Below are positions 49,185 to 57,621 of a stretch of 64,000 nucleotides of DNA, piece after piece. The first letter of the stretch is position 1; the number at the start of each line of letters is the position of its first letter. Under the pieces are notes generated by a model that saw only the letters and a program-made list of their open reading frames with translations, made no database searches and had not been told where the DNA came from. A program made the translations under genes and the position numbers. Location: positions 149,110 through 213,109 of the forward strand of contig NZ_AFWE01000073.1 of assembly GCF_000222585.1 (NCBI RefSeq), in the 5' to 3' direction. This stretch comes from Vibrio scophthalmi LMG 19158 (GTDB lineage Bacteria > Pseudomonadota > Gammaproteobacteria > Enterobacterales > Vibrionaceae).

Positions 49185-49207
49185 CGAAAACCTCCTTATA
49201 GGAGGTC
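49185..49207 (-). terminator. Terminator of the 97-residue gene
   Basis: ACCTCC/GGAGGT stem with TATAA loop; on the minus strand it is followed by TTTTC. Confidence 0.65.
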
Positions 49208-49269
49208 TTGGGCAGGTATTTATTTTTGTCGCGTAATTTTTTGTCGCGCAATCAGATGACGACTGCCTG

Positions 49270-49563
49270 TTACATCAAATCACGCATCAAGGTTTCATAC
49301 TCATCATTGGCATTGTCGACCAGAGTTGATAGTTCCAACCCATCTCCGGTGGCTAAACTTAACTGCCACGGCAAGGTTTGTTCTTTACCACAAACATGAA
49401 TTGCGCCTTGGCTGCATTTAAAAGAGAGATCATCAAACTGGGTGGTATGACGTTCGTTCAGCTCGATAATTTCGACATCAAGCTGACCAATGGGGTTCAC
49501 TTCAATACGCGCATGCAGGTTCGGGTTATTGGACAAACAGTATTTTCTTTCAATGGCAATCAT
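49270..49563 (-). CDS. Hypothetical protein (97 residues)
   Basis: A free-standing frame with a strong ribosome site (AAGGAGG six bases before the ATG) and a terminator hairpin 60 bp after the stop. The product, starting MIAIERKYCLSNNPNLHARI, is a soluble, beta-looking protein with two Cys (positions 9 and about 50), no signal peptide and no membrane helix. I do not recognise the family. The gene is isolated between nitrilase and amidohydrolase genes. Confidence 0.75.
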   Translation of the reverse strand: MIAIERKYCLSNNPNLHARIEVNPIGQLDVEIIELNERHTTQFDDLSFKCSQGAIHVCGKEQTLPWQLSLATGDGLELSTLVDNANDEYETLMRDLM

Positions 49564-49859
49564 GACGGCCTCCTTTCGTTGATGATGCTTAGCGCATTAA
49601 CAGTGTAGACAAGCGAGAGAGGTTGTTGAGCGAAATAAGCTAAAAATTGCTCAGGGGAAAATCAGGCCGCCTTTGCCTTGTCAATGAACGAGAAAGTAGG
49701 TGAATGAAAAGCTTGGGAAAAAAGCAAAGCTATCTTTCGCAGATTTTGTGAATTACATCGCTTAATTCTGCGTAATTTATCTACTGTTTTCTCGATAGTG
49801 TAGCTAATATCGCTGGCATATTTGTCGTTCAATATTGAGTTGTGTACATAGGTAAAGGT

Positions 49860-51272
49860 ATGAAAATAATAACGAAAACCCTAATGGCCAGCTGCATTGC
49901 TTGTGCATGTGCCAGTCTGCCCGTATTGGCTGCTGAAAAAGTCGATCTGATCATCACCAATGCCCAAATCCTACCCATGGATGGTCAACAACGTATCATC
50001 GATGACGGTGCGATTGTGGTGAAAGGCAATAAGATTGTTGCCCTAGGTGAGATGAAGATTGCCAGCCAATATGAGGCGAAACGTACCATTGATGCTGGTG
50101 GTGATATCGTCATGCCGGGCATGATCAACACACACAACCACATCCCAATGGTCGCGTTTCGTGGCTTGGGAGAAAATGGGGTTGAGAACCGTCTGATCAA
50201 CTTTATGTTCCCGCTTGAAAAAGAGATGCTTTCGCGTGATTTGATTCGTACCGCCTCTCGTCATGCGGCGATGGAATTAGCATTGTCAGGTGTTACGCTG
50301 ATCACCGATATGTATTACCACGAAGATGAAGTGGCAAAATCGGTCGCCGAAGTTGGTATTCGCGGCGTGCTAGGTGAGACGGTGATAGGGTTTCCAGTCG
50401 TCGATGCCAAACAGCCTTATGGTGGCCTTGAGTACGCAGAAAAATTCATTGATGAGTGGAAAGATCACCCATTAATCACCCCAGCGGTTGCCCCTCATGC
50501 GCCTTACACTGTTTCAGCTGAATGGCTGATCAAAGCCAAAGATATCGCGGTAGAAAAACAAGTCCCTTTGCTCACACACCTAGCAGAATTTACTTGGGAA
50601 GAGTCAAAAACCGATGCCTTCTCTGAGCAAATGCAGCCAGGCCAATCGGTCATTGAGTATTTGGATTCGATCGGCTTTTTGGTGGACAACTTAGTCGCCG
50701 CCCACGTAAACCATCTTGACGAGCAAGATATGGCACTGCTCAAGAAACACGGCGTGGGGATTGCTCATAACCCGAAAGCCAATACCAAAGGCAACAATGG
50801 CTATTCGCCATCATGGGATATGGTCAATAAAGGCTTGGATGTGGGATTAGGGACTGATGGGCCGATGTCATCGAATCAAATGGATATCATCAATGTGATG
50901 GGTTATGCCGCGGTGGTCGCGCGTACCAACCATGGTGATAATGCTAAATTTACCCCTTATGAGCTGGTGGAGCTGGCCACGATTGGTGGGGCACGTGTAC
51001 TGGATATGGATGATGAAATTGGCTCGCTAGAAGTGGGCAAAAAAGCCGATATCGTTATCGTGGATACTGATGCACCAAACACCCAGCCAAACTACGATCC
51101 CTTTGCGACTCTCGCGTTTTCGGCTTATCCACAAAACGTCACACACACCATTGTTGATGGCAAAGTGATTGTAGCCGACGGTAAGCTAACCACGGTATCG
51201 CAACAAGCCCACGATAAAGAGTGGCTACCGGTGACGAAGAAAGTGGGCGAGTTTGCCAAAACACTCAACTAA
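49860..51272 (+). CDS. Exported amidohydrolase/deaminase (TRZ-ATZ/SAH-deaminase type)
   Basis: Metal-dependent hydrolase of 470 residues. Starting at the ATG 49860 it has a Sec signal peptide ending LPVLAAEK. Amidohydrolase motifs are visible: HNHIPMV (two metal His), HLAEFTWEE, VAAHVNHLDEQD and GLGTDGPMSSNQMD (the metal Asp). The best match is the group that deaminates S-adenosylhomocysteine, 5'-methylthioadenosine or related bases, usually cytoplasmic; the exported version is unusual. Substrate cannot be stated. Confidence 0.87.
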   Translation: MKIITKTLMASCIACACASLPVLAAEKVDLIITNAQILPMDGQQRIIDDGAIVVKGNKIVALGEMKIASQYEAKRTIDAGGDIVMPGMINTHNHIPMVAFRGLGENGVENRLINFMFPLEKEMLSRDLIRTASRHAAMELALSGVTLITDMYYHEDEVAKSVAEVGIRGVLGETVIGFPVVDAKQPYGGLEYAEKFIDEWKDHPLITPAVAPHAPYTVSAEWLIKAKDIAVEKQVPLLTHLAEFTWEESKTDAFSEQMQPGQSVIEYLDSIGFLVDNLVAAHVNHLDEQDMALLKKHGVGIAHNPKANTKGNNGYSPSWDMVNKGLDVGLGTDGPMSSNQMDIINVMGYAAVVARTNHGDNAKFTPYELVELATIGGARVLDMDDEIGSLEVGKKADIVIVDTDAPNTQPNYDPFATLAFSAYPQNVTHTIVDGKVIVADGKLTTVSQQAHDKEWLPVTKKVGEFAKTLN

Positions 51273-51566
51273 TTAGAATCGGAAGTTAATGAGCGCTTTG
51301 AGGTGGAAATGCGATATTTTTCCGCTTTGAAGCGTTTTTTTATTCCCTGCACTTTTTTATCGATATGACGATAAATTCTTACCAGTTTAGCTTAATAGGC
51401 GCTGGTTATATTAGGGCGTAGTTGTTAACAACTCTTTTATTTTTCATATATTTATCATAAGTTTTATTTGAGTTCTTTGTCATTAAATGCGATACAAATC
51501 TCAAACAGTCCATTATTGAGTTTATATAGTTGTTGCGAATTCTGGCTAACGAATGAGTGACGGATT

Positions 51567-52448
51567 ATGAATAAAATAATGATGGCGATGCTATGTGCAT
51601 CAGTAATATCGGCTCCAGTCTTTGCTGATAGTAGTGCAAACAGCAACAAAAATAGCCGTGAAGTGAAGAGCGCTTTGAACGGTGTGGCAAATAAGGTGTT
51701 TAGTGAAAAAGACGCCCCAGAGTTGACCATTGCGTCGTTTAATATTGCGGCGGGAAAAGTATCATCAGCACAAGATATTGCCCACGCGATAAAAGCGATG
51801 GATGCGGATATAGTGGCTTTGCAAGAGGTTGATAAACTCACCGCAAGAAGCGGTAAGGTCGATCAACTAAAAGAGATAGAAAAGATCACAGGTATGCAAG
51901 GTGTCTTCTGTCGCGCGATTGATTTTGATGGTGGCGAATATGGCCTAAGTATTCTTTCTAAGTATCCAGTGACATTGGATGAAATCATACAACTGCCATC
52001 CGGTCAGCGTGAACAACGTATTGGCTGTATCGGTAATGTTGATGTCCCTAATTTTGCATCGCCAATTACCGTTATCAACACCCACCTTGATACCAAAGAA
52101 AACCCACAGGTTCGCTTAGAGCAAATTCGAGAGTTGAATGATAGAACCATGGAAATGCGTGGCATTAAAATTCTGCTTGGCGACATGAATGATGTCTACA
52201 GCACGCCGAACATGACCGAAGTAACCAAATACTGGAACCCTGTGACACCATTCAATAATGACCATAGAACTTGGCCAAGTGTTAACCCTGAAATTGGTGT
52301 CGACTACATCTTTACCAGTAACGCACAACGTTGGGATATTGAAGAACTCAAAGTGCCGCAAGGTATGGAAGTGTGGTCAGGAGTGAATTGGGCTGAAGTG
52401 AGTGATCACTTACCGATCTTTACTAAGCTAACATTGCTTGAGCAATAA
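51567..52448 (+). CDS. Exported endonuclease/exonuclease/phosphatase (EEP) family protein
   Basis: A 293-residue protein with a signal peptide (MNKIMMAMLCASVISAPVFA) and the EEP fold motifs: ASFNIAAGKVS, DIVALQEVDK, VINTHLDTKENP, LLGDMNDV, VDYIFTSNA and SDHLPIFTK. Members are DNases, sphingomyelinases or inositol phosphatases; no feature separates these here. It follows the exported amidohydrolase on the same strand 294 bp downstream and has its own terminator. Confidence 0.87.
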   Translation: MNKIMMAMLCASVISAPVFADSSANSNKNSREVKSALNGVANKVFSEKDAPELTIASFNIAAGKVSSAQDIAHAIKAMDADIVALQEVDKLTARSGKVDQLKEIEKITGMQGVFCRAIDFDGGEYGLSILSKYPVTLDEIIQLPSGQREQRIGCIGNVDVPNFASPITVINTHLDTKENPQVRLEQIRELNDRTMEMRGIKILLGDMNDVYSTPNMTEVTKYWNPVTPFNNDHRTWPSVNPEIGVDYIFTSNAQRWDIEELKVPQGMEVWSGVNWAEVSDHLPIFTKLTLLEQ

Positions 52449-52461
52449 GGCTTAACACGAA

Positions 52462-52494
52462 AGAAAGGCTGCCCTATGGCAGCCTTTCTTTTTA
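52462..52494 (+). terminator. Terminator of the EEP-family gene
   Basis: AAAGGCTGCC/GGCAGCCTTT stem with CTAT loop and CTTTTT tail. Confidence 0.88.
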
Positions 52495-52551
52495 CCGATG
52501 TGGTGAAACTTATTTTCCCAAGCCACCAAAATAACGACAGCGAATTGGCGA

Positions 52552-53817
52552 TCACTTCAGTGTGCCGATATTGAGCGCATCATTACTGCCGAGGGCTTGA
52601 TAAGGGCGCAAGCCAAACATGGGCATAATGGAGTAAATATGATCGAAAAGATCCGCCTGAACACCTTCGTAAACCGCCCAATCGACATTGTTACTAAAAG
52701 CATAAACCTGTAACGGAATTCCCTCAGAAGTTGGTTGCAACTGGCGCACCATGATTAGCATGTATTGGTGAATATCTTTATTGGCACGCAGATAAGCGGT
52801 GAGGTAAGCTCGGAACATGCCTAAATTAGTGATGTGACGCTGATTGGCGACGTCTTGATCTTCTTCATCCAAATCATCGTTGAACTCATTTATGTCGCGC
52901 AATTTCTCATAAATATATTGGCGTAGAATACGAATCTTCTTCATATCTTCCACTTCATCTGCACTCATAAAACGGATTGAGGTGACGTCAATATTCACTG
53001 AGCGTTCAATGCGGCGGCCGCCAGAATCAGACATGCCTTGCCAGTTGATAAACGCATTTTGCACTAATGCATAAGCAGGCAGCATGCTCACGGTATTATC
53101 AAAGTTTCTCACTTTCACCGTGGTGAGCGAGATCTCTTCAACCGTACCATTGGCGCCATAGGCATTCATTTGAATCCAATCGTTCAAGCTGATCATTCGG
53201 TTAGCCGAAAGCTGAATACCCGCGACAAAGCCCAATATGGTGTCTTTAAACACCAGCATGACAAAGCCCGTTGCCACCCCTAAACCCGATAAGAAAATAA
53301 TCGGCGACTCATTGGCAAGAATAGAAACGAACACGACTAAGCCAATAAAGAAGGTGAACAGCTTGATCAGCTGAACAAAGCTTTTGATCGGCATCTTACG
53401 GGTAATGCCTTTAAAGGTGGCAATGTCGTTGAGGGCATCTAAAATCGCGAAGATAATCCACACGATCATAAATAAAACCAATGCGCCTAACAGGCGATCA
53501 ATAATGCCGGAGAGAATGGTGTAGTGCCCAACGGCAATCGGCAGCAAAACATCTAACACCAGAAGGGGAATAAGTAGCGATATTTTTCCTAGCAAGTCGT
53601 ATTTGGCTAAACTTTCCGCCAGCGGTTTGTTGGTCTTTTGCAGTACATTCTTGACTGAGCGGACGATCAAGTGGTGGGTGATTAAATAGCTCACTCCTGC
53701 GACGGCAAGCACGACCAGTGCAAACGCAGTGGTTAACTCAACCCCATAGGGATCGCTGTTAATGCCAACATTAGCCAATTTGGTCGCAATGTAATCGCGA
53801 ATATGGTGCTCAAGCAA
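52552..53817 (-). CDS. MscM-type mechanosensitive channel (YbdG-like)
   Basis: Small-conductance stretch-activated channel of the MscS superfamily, gating under osmotic downshock. It is strongly related to E. coli YbdG (MscM): GFVAGIQLSANRMISLNDWI, LTTVKVRNFDNTVSMLP, SGGRRIERSVNIDVTSIRFM and MLIMVRQLQPTSEGIPLQVY in order. I place the start at TTG 53817, 7 bases after AGAGGA, giving 421 residues. The frame extends upstream to a GTG at 53868 (438 residues) with no ribosome site. Confidence 0.9.
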   Translation of the reverse strand: MLEHHIRDYIATKLANVGINSDPYGVELTTAFALVVLAVAGVSYLITHHLIVRSVKNVLQKTNKPLAESLAKYDLLGKISLLIPLLVLDVLLPIAVGHYTILSGIIDRLLGALVLFMIVWIIFAILDALNDIATFKGITRKMPIKSFVQLIKLFTFFIGLVVFVSILANESPIIFLSGLGVATGFVMLVFKDTILGFVAGIQLSANRMISLNDWIQMNAYGANGTVEEISLTTVKVRNFDNTVSMLPAYALVQNAFINWQGMSDSGGRRIERSVNIDVTSIRFMSADEVEDMKKIRILRQYIYEKLRDINEFNDDLDEEDQDVANQRHITNLGMFRAYLTAYLRANKDIHQYMLIMVRQLQPTSEGIPLQVYAFSNNVDWAVYEGVQADLFDHIYSIMPMFGLRPYQALGSNDALNIGTLK

Positions 53818-54067
53818 AATAGCATCCTCTATTGTTGTTATTGGTCTAGGAGGGAAAAAGCCCTGCACTCGATGCGATCATCCAAGCGCAAACAAAGCTG
53901 TTTTAAAAGTGTAGCTCTAATGCTAACAGACTCACCTGATTTTTGCGTGAGTGTTTGATTGAAATGGTGTTTTTGTGTGGTCTTAGTCGGGATGGCAAAG
54001 AAAGACTAGCGCTAGGCATAGCCTTTCTAAACGAATCGTTGTAAATGCTCAGTGTCTGTTGCGTGTA

Positions 54068-54928
54068 TTACGGTTGTCCCTCGGCGGATTGATCGCCTTC
54101 GGTCAGTAATGTGTTTAAGCGCTGAAACAGAAAGTCCACATCGGTTTGTAAGTCAAGAATGTGCATTTTCTTATGGCAGTTTGGGCAAAGAGCAATCGTA
54201 TTGTGAGGCGTATCATCCCCGCTGCGAGATAACCATTGAATATGATGGGTCTCTAAATAAGGTACGCCTTTTGGCGTTGAGAAGGGTGCTTCGTTCATGC
54301 ATAGCTGGCAAATTCCACTGGCTAGTCGTTTAGCGTGTTCAGTTACCCAAACATTTCGTTCGTATATGGTCGCAGTGGATTTGGTAACGCTTGTCTTTCG
54401 TTTTGATTGATAGGCTCGGCGTGCAAGCTCCGCATAGCTTAACTTTTTAGCTCTCTTTTCCTTGATTTGATAAACATGCTGCCTGTCTTCTTCAACAACG
54501 AAATGCGCTCCGGATTTTAGTTGTAAAGGAAAGACGTAAACTAACCGAGACTGCCCTGCTTGATCGGGCTGGTATTCACTGTATGGCTTTGCAACTAAGG
54601 TAACTTGTCCCGCGTAGGTGTACTGTTTGTCTCGAAACACTTCAAAAAGATGCACCTTTACGTTATTGGTTTGCGAATTAGCGAGTGTTTTATTTTGTGC
54701 GAAATCTAAGCTCTGATCGCCAGTCGTTCCCATCCCGGTGTAGTGGAGAATGTCATTTTCCCATCGGTCATCGTAGATAGAGTTAACGTGATTTGAGATC
54801 AGCAGCAGCGTGTTAGTCGAATTTGACTTTCGCATCCCTCCTTGAGGGCTGCAACCAAAGAGATCACACAGTTGTTGATTATCAAGTTTTTCGCCGACTT
54901 TAAGTTGACCTATATCTTCAATGTTCAT
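54068..54928 (-). CDS. HNH endonuclease with SRA/YDG-like N-terminal domain
   Basis: 286 residues from ATG 54928 (an upstream TTG at 54964 is possible). The C-terminal third is an HNH nuclease: CQLC, YLETHHIQWLSRSGDD, then HNTIALCPNCHKKMH, with two Cys pairs for structural zinc and the catalytic His pair. The N-terminal part has DDRWENDILHYTGMGTTGDQ and VKVHLFEVFRDKQYTYAGQV, which resemble the SRA/YDG modified-base-reading domain, as in ScoMcrA-type enzymes. It is therefore a candidate type IV restriction enzyme cutting modified DNA. The gene lies directly after ssrA, an integration hot spot in Vibrio. The family of the N-terminus is inferred by eye. Confidence 0.8.
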   Translation of the reverse strand: MNIEDIGQLKVGEKLDNQQLCDLFGCSPQGGMRKSNSTNTLLLISNHVNSIYDDRWENDILHYTGMGTTGDQSLDFAQNKTLANSQTNNVKVHLFEVFRDKQYTYAGQVTLVAKPYSEYQPDQAGQSRLVYVFPLQLKSGAHFVVEEDRQHVYQIKEKRAKKLSYAELARRAYQSKRKTSVTKSTATIYERNVWVTEHAKRLASGICQLCMNEAPFSTPKGVPYLETHHIQWLSRSGDDTPHNTIALCPNCHKKMHILDLQTDVDFLFQRLNTLLTEGDQSAEGQP

Positions 54929-55170
54929 GCTTGCTACTGCCGATAACGTTCTGTTATTAAACAAACTTTACAAACAGTTTGTCATGCGGATTTAATATGC
55001 AACAAGTGGTTATGTTTATTTTTGAGTAGTCGGTTAGTGAGAGTTTTTTATCGTTTTTACAAAAGGATTTTGTAAGTGGACCTGCATGAAAATTTGGATC
55101 GAGAAATGTAGCGAAAGGTACGAATAGGAGAGGAGGGATATAATGGTATTTGCATTGTTCAGACAAACAA

Positions 55171-55200
55171 AAAGGGCCAACTCTTGCGAGTTGGCCCTTT
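55171..55200 (-). terminator. Terminator of ssrA
   Basis: AAAGGGCCAACTC/GAGTTGGCCCTTT stem; T-run on the minus strand. Confidence 0.9.
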
Positions 55201-55209
55201 CCAAACGTT

Positions 55210-55577
55210 TGGTGGAGCTGGCGGGAGTTGAACCCGCGTCCGAAAACCTTTCATCATTGGTACTACATGCTTAGTCGATCTTTAATTTCACCACCCACCT
55301 GCGAACCGACACGCTAGTAAATGGCTATCCTGAATTATAATTCGAACTTCATCTCTCAGGCGGGAGAATCCGATCTAGCTAGTTTGGGTTTGACTCTTTG
55401 TTGTTCCCCGTCTTACAAGCGGAAGCTAGGGCAAAGAGGCTCTTGGCAGGTTATTAAGCTGCTAGTGCGTAGTTTTCGTCGTTTGCGACTATTTTTTTGC
55501 GGTTTATTAACGAGGCCTACCGCACCTCGGCATGCACCTCAGACTTCTGAATTCCCGTCGAATCCTAAATCAGCCCC
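55210..55577 (-). ncRNA. ssrA: Transfer-messenger RNA (tmRNA)
   Basis: Rescues stalled ribosomes with SmpB by adding a degradation tag. On the minus strand the 5' end is GGGGCTGATTTAGGATTCGA and the 3' end CGGGTTCAACTCCCGCCAGC followed by TCCACCA with encoded CCA, forming the tRNA-like domain. The tag frame at 55454-55486 encodes ANDENYALAA followed by TAA TAA. Length of 368 nt fits Vibrio tmRNA. smpB is adjacent upstream. The 3' end is a known attachment site for islands. Confidence 0.97.
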
Positions 55578-55590
55578 AAGTGTTTGAAGC

Positions 55591-55618
55591 ATAGTATCAG
55601 AAAAGCTAGGCCTGTCTA
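55591..55618 (-). promoter_or_regulatory. Candidate sigma70 promoter of ssrA
   Basis: Minus strand: -35 TAGACA (55613-55618), 16-bp spacer, -10 TACTAT (55591-55596), 13 bp before the mature 5' end, consistent with a precursor trimmed by RNase P. Confidence 0.55.
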
Positions 55619-55643
55619 GTACTCTGCGTCTAAGTGGTCAAGT

Positions 55644-56129
55644 TTAACGCAATGAGCTCTTCATTACGCGCGATTTCTCACGAGCCCAATCTTTTTCTTT
55701 TTGATCAGTACGTTTGTCATGAAGTTTTTTACCTTTGGCTACGCCAATCTTAATCTTCACCCAAGAGTGAGACCAGTAAAGTGCGAGTGCCGCCAAAGTC
55801 ATACCTTCACGGTTGATTCTGCCAGTTAGGTTATCGAGTTCACGGCGGCTCATTAGGAGCTTACGAACGCGAGTAGGGTTCGCGACAACGTGAGTCGATG
55901 CTTGATTAAGAGGAGTGATCGTCATTCCGCTGACAAAGGCTTCACCGTCACGCATATACACATAGCTTTCTGCGATATTAGCTTTACCTTGGCGAAGGGC
56001 TTTCACTTCCCAGCCTTGTAGCTCCAAGCCAGCTTCAATTTCATCATCAATGAAGTATTCGTGGCGAGCTTTCTTGTTAAGCGCGATGGTATTGCTACCC
56101 GCTTTTTGTTTTGTTTTTTTCTTTGCCAT
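55644..56129 (-). CDS. smpB: SsrA-binding protein SmpB
   Basis: Binds the tRNA-like domain of tmRNA and brings it to stalled ribosomes. 161 residues with family strings [40 protein letters not shown] and a basic C-terminal tail ([10 protein letters not shown]-like, ending SRVMKSSLR). It is adjacent to ssrA on the same strand. No ribosome site is seen before the ATG, and a perfect TATAAT lies only 9 bases upstream of it, which would give a nearly leaderless message. Confidence 0.97.
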   Translation of the reverse strand: MAKKKTKQKAGSNTIALNKKARHEYFIDDEIEAGLELQGWEVKALRQGKANIAESYVYMRDGEAFVSGMTITPLNQASTHVVANPTRVRKLLMSRRELDNLTGRINREGMTLAALALYWSHSWVKIKIGVAKGKKLHDKRTDQKEKDWAREKSRVMKSSLR

Positions 56130-56138
56130 AATAGCTGC

Positions 56139-56144
56139 ATTATA
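56139..56144 (-). promoter_or_regulatory. -10 element close to the smpB start
   Basis: TATAAT on the minus strand, ending 9 bp before the smpB ATG. No good -35 at 17 bp (TATGCT). Confidence 0.4.
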
Positions 56145-56171
56145 CGGTGCACAGTGGGGTTAGCATATCCC

Positions 56172-56233
56172 TTTATTTGCGCTCACCGCAAATAAAAGTA
56201 AAATTGCTACGAACATACGTTTTGAATGTTCGT
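56172..56233. promoter_or_regulatory. Two palindromes between smpB and ratA
   Basis: Perfect 10-bp stem TTTATTTGCG/CGCAAATAAA with 5-nt loop (56172-56196), then ACGAACAT/ATGTTCGT with 9-nt loop (56209-56233). Neither has a T-run. The second lies just before the ratA ribosome site. Confidence 0.5.
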
Positions 56234-56247
56234 CTTGAGGAGATTAT

Positions 56248-56691
56248 ATGAAGCAAGTCAGCCGTTCTGCGTTGGTATCATTTAGTGCAGAGCAGATGTT
56301 TGATCTGGTGAACGATGTGGCTCGTTACCCAGAGTTTTTACCCGGATGTTCTGGATCGCGCATTCTTGAATCAAGCGTGTCGGGTATGGTTGCTTCGGTC
56401 GATGTTTCTAAAGCCGGAATAAGCAAAACCTTTACCACGTCTAATGAGTTAGTCGCAGGTGAGGCAATTTTGATGAGCTTGGTTGATGGCCCGTTTAAAA
56501 CCCTGAAAGGGGGGTGGTTCTTCACTCCGTTAGATGAGCAAGCCTGCAAAGTGGAACTTAAACTTGAGTTTGAGTTTTCGAGTAAGATGATTGAAATTGC
56601 TTTTGGTAAGATATTCAATGAGTTGACCGGTAATATGGTGAGTTCATTTACCAAACGTGCCAAACAGGTGTACGAGTGTTATGAGTATTGA
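56248..56691 (+). CDS. ratA: Ribosome-association START-domain protein RatA
   Basis: 147-residue START/polyketide-cyclase-like protein. In E. coli RatA binds 50S subunits and hinders 70S formation, and a homologous domain acts in coenzyme Q function (COQ10). Strings such as [20 protein letters not shown] and [13 protein letters not shown] are characteristic. The ATG follows a strong GAGGAG. It is divergent from smpB and overlaps ratB by 11 bp. Confidence 0.93.
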   Translation: MKQVSRSALVSFSAEQMFDLVNDVARYPEFLPGCSGSRILESSVSGMVASVDVSKAGISKTFTTSNELVAGEAILMSLVDGPFKTLKGGWFFTPLDEQACKVELKLEFEFSSKMIEIAFGKIFNELTGNMVSSFTKRAKQVYECYEY

Positions 56692-57034
56692 GTCGGAAAT
56701 GATCCACGTTGAGGTGGTTTACGCACTGCCACAAGAGCAGCGTGTGTTTACGCTTGTGGTGAATAAGTCGATGATCGTTGAAGATATTATCGCGCAATCT
56801 GGCGTGTTAGAGCTTTATCCTGAGATCGATTTAAAACAGAACAAGGTGGGTGTATTTAGCCGTAATGTTCGTTTAGATGCTTTAGTTCGTGATGGCGATC
56901 GTATTGAGATTTATCGCCCATTACTCGCAGATCCTAAAGAGATCCGTCGTAAGCGTGCTGAGCAAGCAAAGGCGTCGGGCGTTGCTGATCCTGTGACAGG
57001 TGGCAAACCAAACTTGATGCGTAAAACAGACTAA
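56681..57034 (+). CDS. ratB: RnfH-family protein RatB
   Basis: Ubiquitin-like beta-grasp protein of 117 residues (UPF0125/RnfH). Family motifs are [30 protein letters not shown]-like [20 protein letters not shown] and [20 protein letters not shown]. The start ATG 56681 lies inside the end of ratA; a second in-frame ATG at 56699 is also possible. A role as toxin partner is not supported by the sequence; function is unclear. Confidence 0.9.
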   Translation: MSIESEMIHVEVVYALPQEQRVFTLVVNKSMIVEDIIAQSGVLELYPEIDLKQNKVGVFSRNVRLDALVRDGDRIEIYRPLLADPKEIRRKRAEQAKASGVADPVTGGKPNLMRKTD

Positions 57035-57065
57035 TTCCCATCTGTTTCAAGACGATGTGACAAAT

Positions 57066-57093
57066 AAAAAAGCTCGCCAATGGCGAGCTTTTT
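57066..57093. terminator. Bidirectional terminator between ratB and bamE
   Basis: AAAGCTCGCC/GGCGAGCTTT stem with AAT loop; A and T runs on both sides. Confidence 0.9.
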
Positions 57094-57109
57094 AGATTCT
57101 ACGGTTTGG

Positions 57110-57469
57110 TTAGTTGATGCTTTCAAAAAAAGCGCCGCTAACTGGGAAGTCTCCAGTTACTTCAACTAGGCGTCCTTGGTCGTCAAAGTTTGCGATCAAG
57201 TCATGCTGGATTGGAGCGTCATGGCCCTTCGTATGAAGGTAAATGTAATACCAAGTGTTCGGGTATCCATTTTCGACCAGCATTGGCGAACCTAGCACGT
57301 AACGTACCTGTTCTTTACTCATACCAAACTTTAATTGATCTACCGCTGATTGCTCGACGTAGTTACCTTGGTTGATATCAATGCGATAAACCAATTTTTC
57401 TAATAGTGAACAACCCGTCAGCATTGTCATGGCGAGCGGTACTATGATAAGCCACTTTTTCAATTGCAT
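57110..57469 (-). CDS. bamE: Outer-membrane assembly lipoprotein BamE (SmpA)
   Basis: Small lipoprotein of the BAM complex. From the ATG 57469 the signal [20 protein letters not shown] ends in lipobox LTGC (Cys20). The mature part has the family motif RIDINQGNY, then [19 protein letters not shown]. Length 119 residues. Converges on ratB; recN lies upstream on the same strand, as in E. coli. Confidence 0.95.
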   Translation of the reverse strand: MQLKKWLIIVPLAMTMLTGCSLLEKLVYRIDINQGNYVEQSAVDQLKFGMSKEQVRYVLGSPMLVENGYPNTWYYIYLHTKGHDAPIQHDLIANFDDQGRLVEVTGDFPVSGAFFESIN

Positions 57470-57621
57470 ACTCAAATTCTTGTAACTATCCATTTTAAAC
57501 TGCGCTGATAATAAACAAGCTTGGCCTTAATGTAAAAAACTCATCTTGTTTTGAATAAGTTCAGACCGTGATTTTTGAGTTAGGTTGCAAAGTCGATACG
57601 TATTTTACGAAAAAACTGCGA

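Noticed and set aside
54957-55166. 69-codon minus-strand frame between the HNH gene and ssrA
   Set aside because: Low-complexity product with no recognised family and no ribosome site; AT-rich spacer.
53869-55209. Integrative island with ssrA attachment duplication
   Set aside because: No integrase gene and no second copy of the ssrA 3' end seen; only the HNH gene is present, so an island cannot be claimed.
55321-55587. 88-codon plus-strand frame
   Set aside because: Lies wholly antisense to ssrA, whose RNA structure and tag frame explain the sequence.
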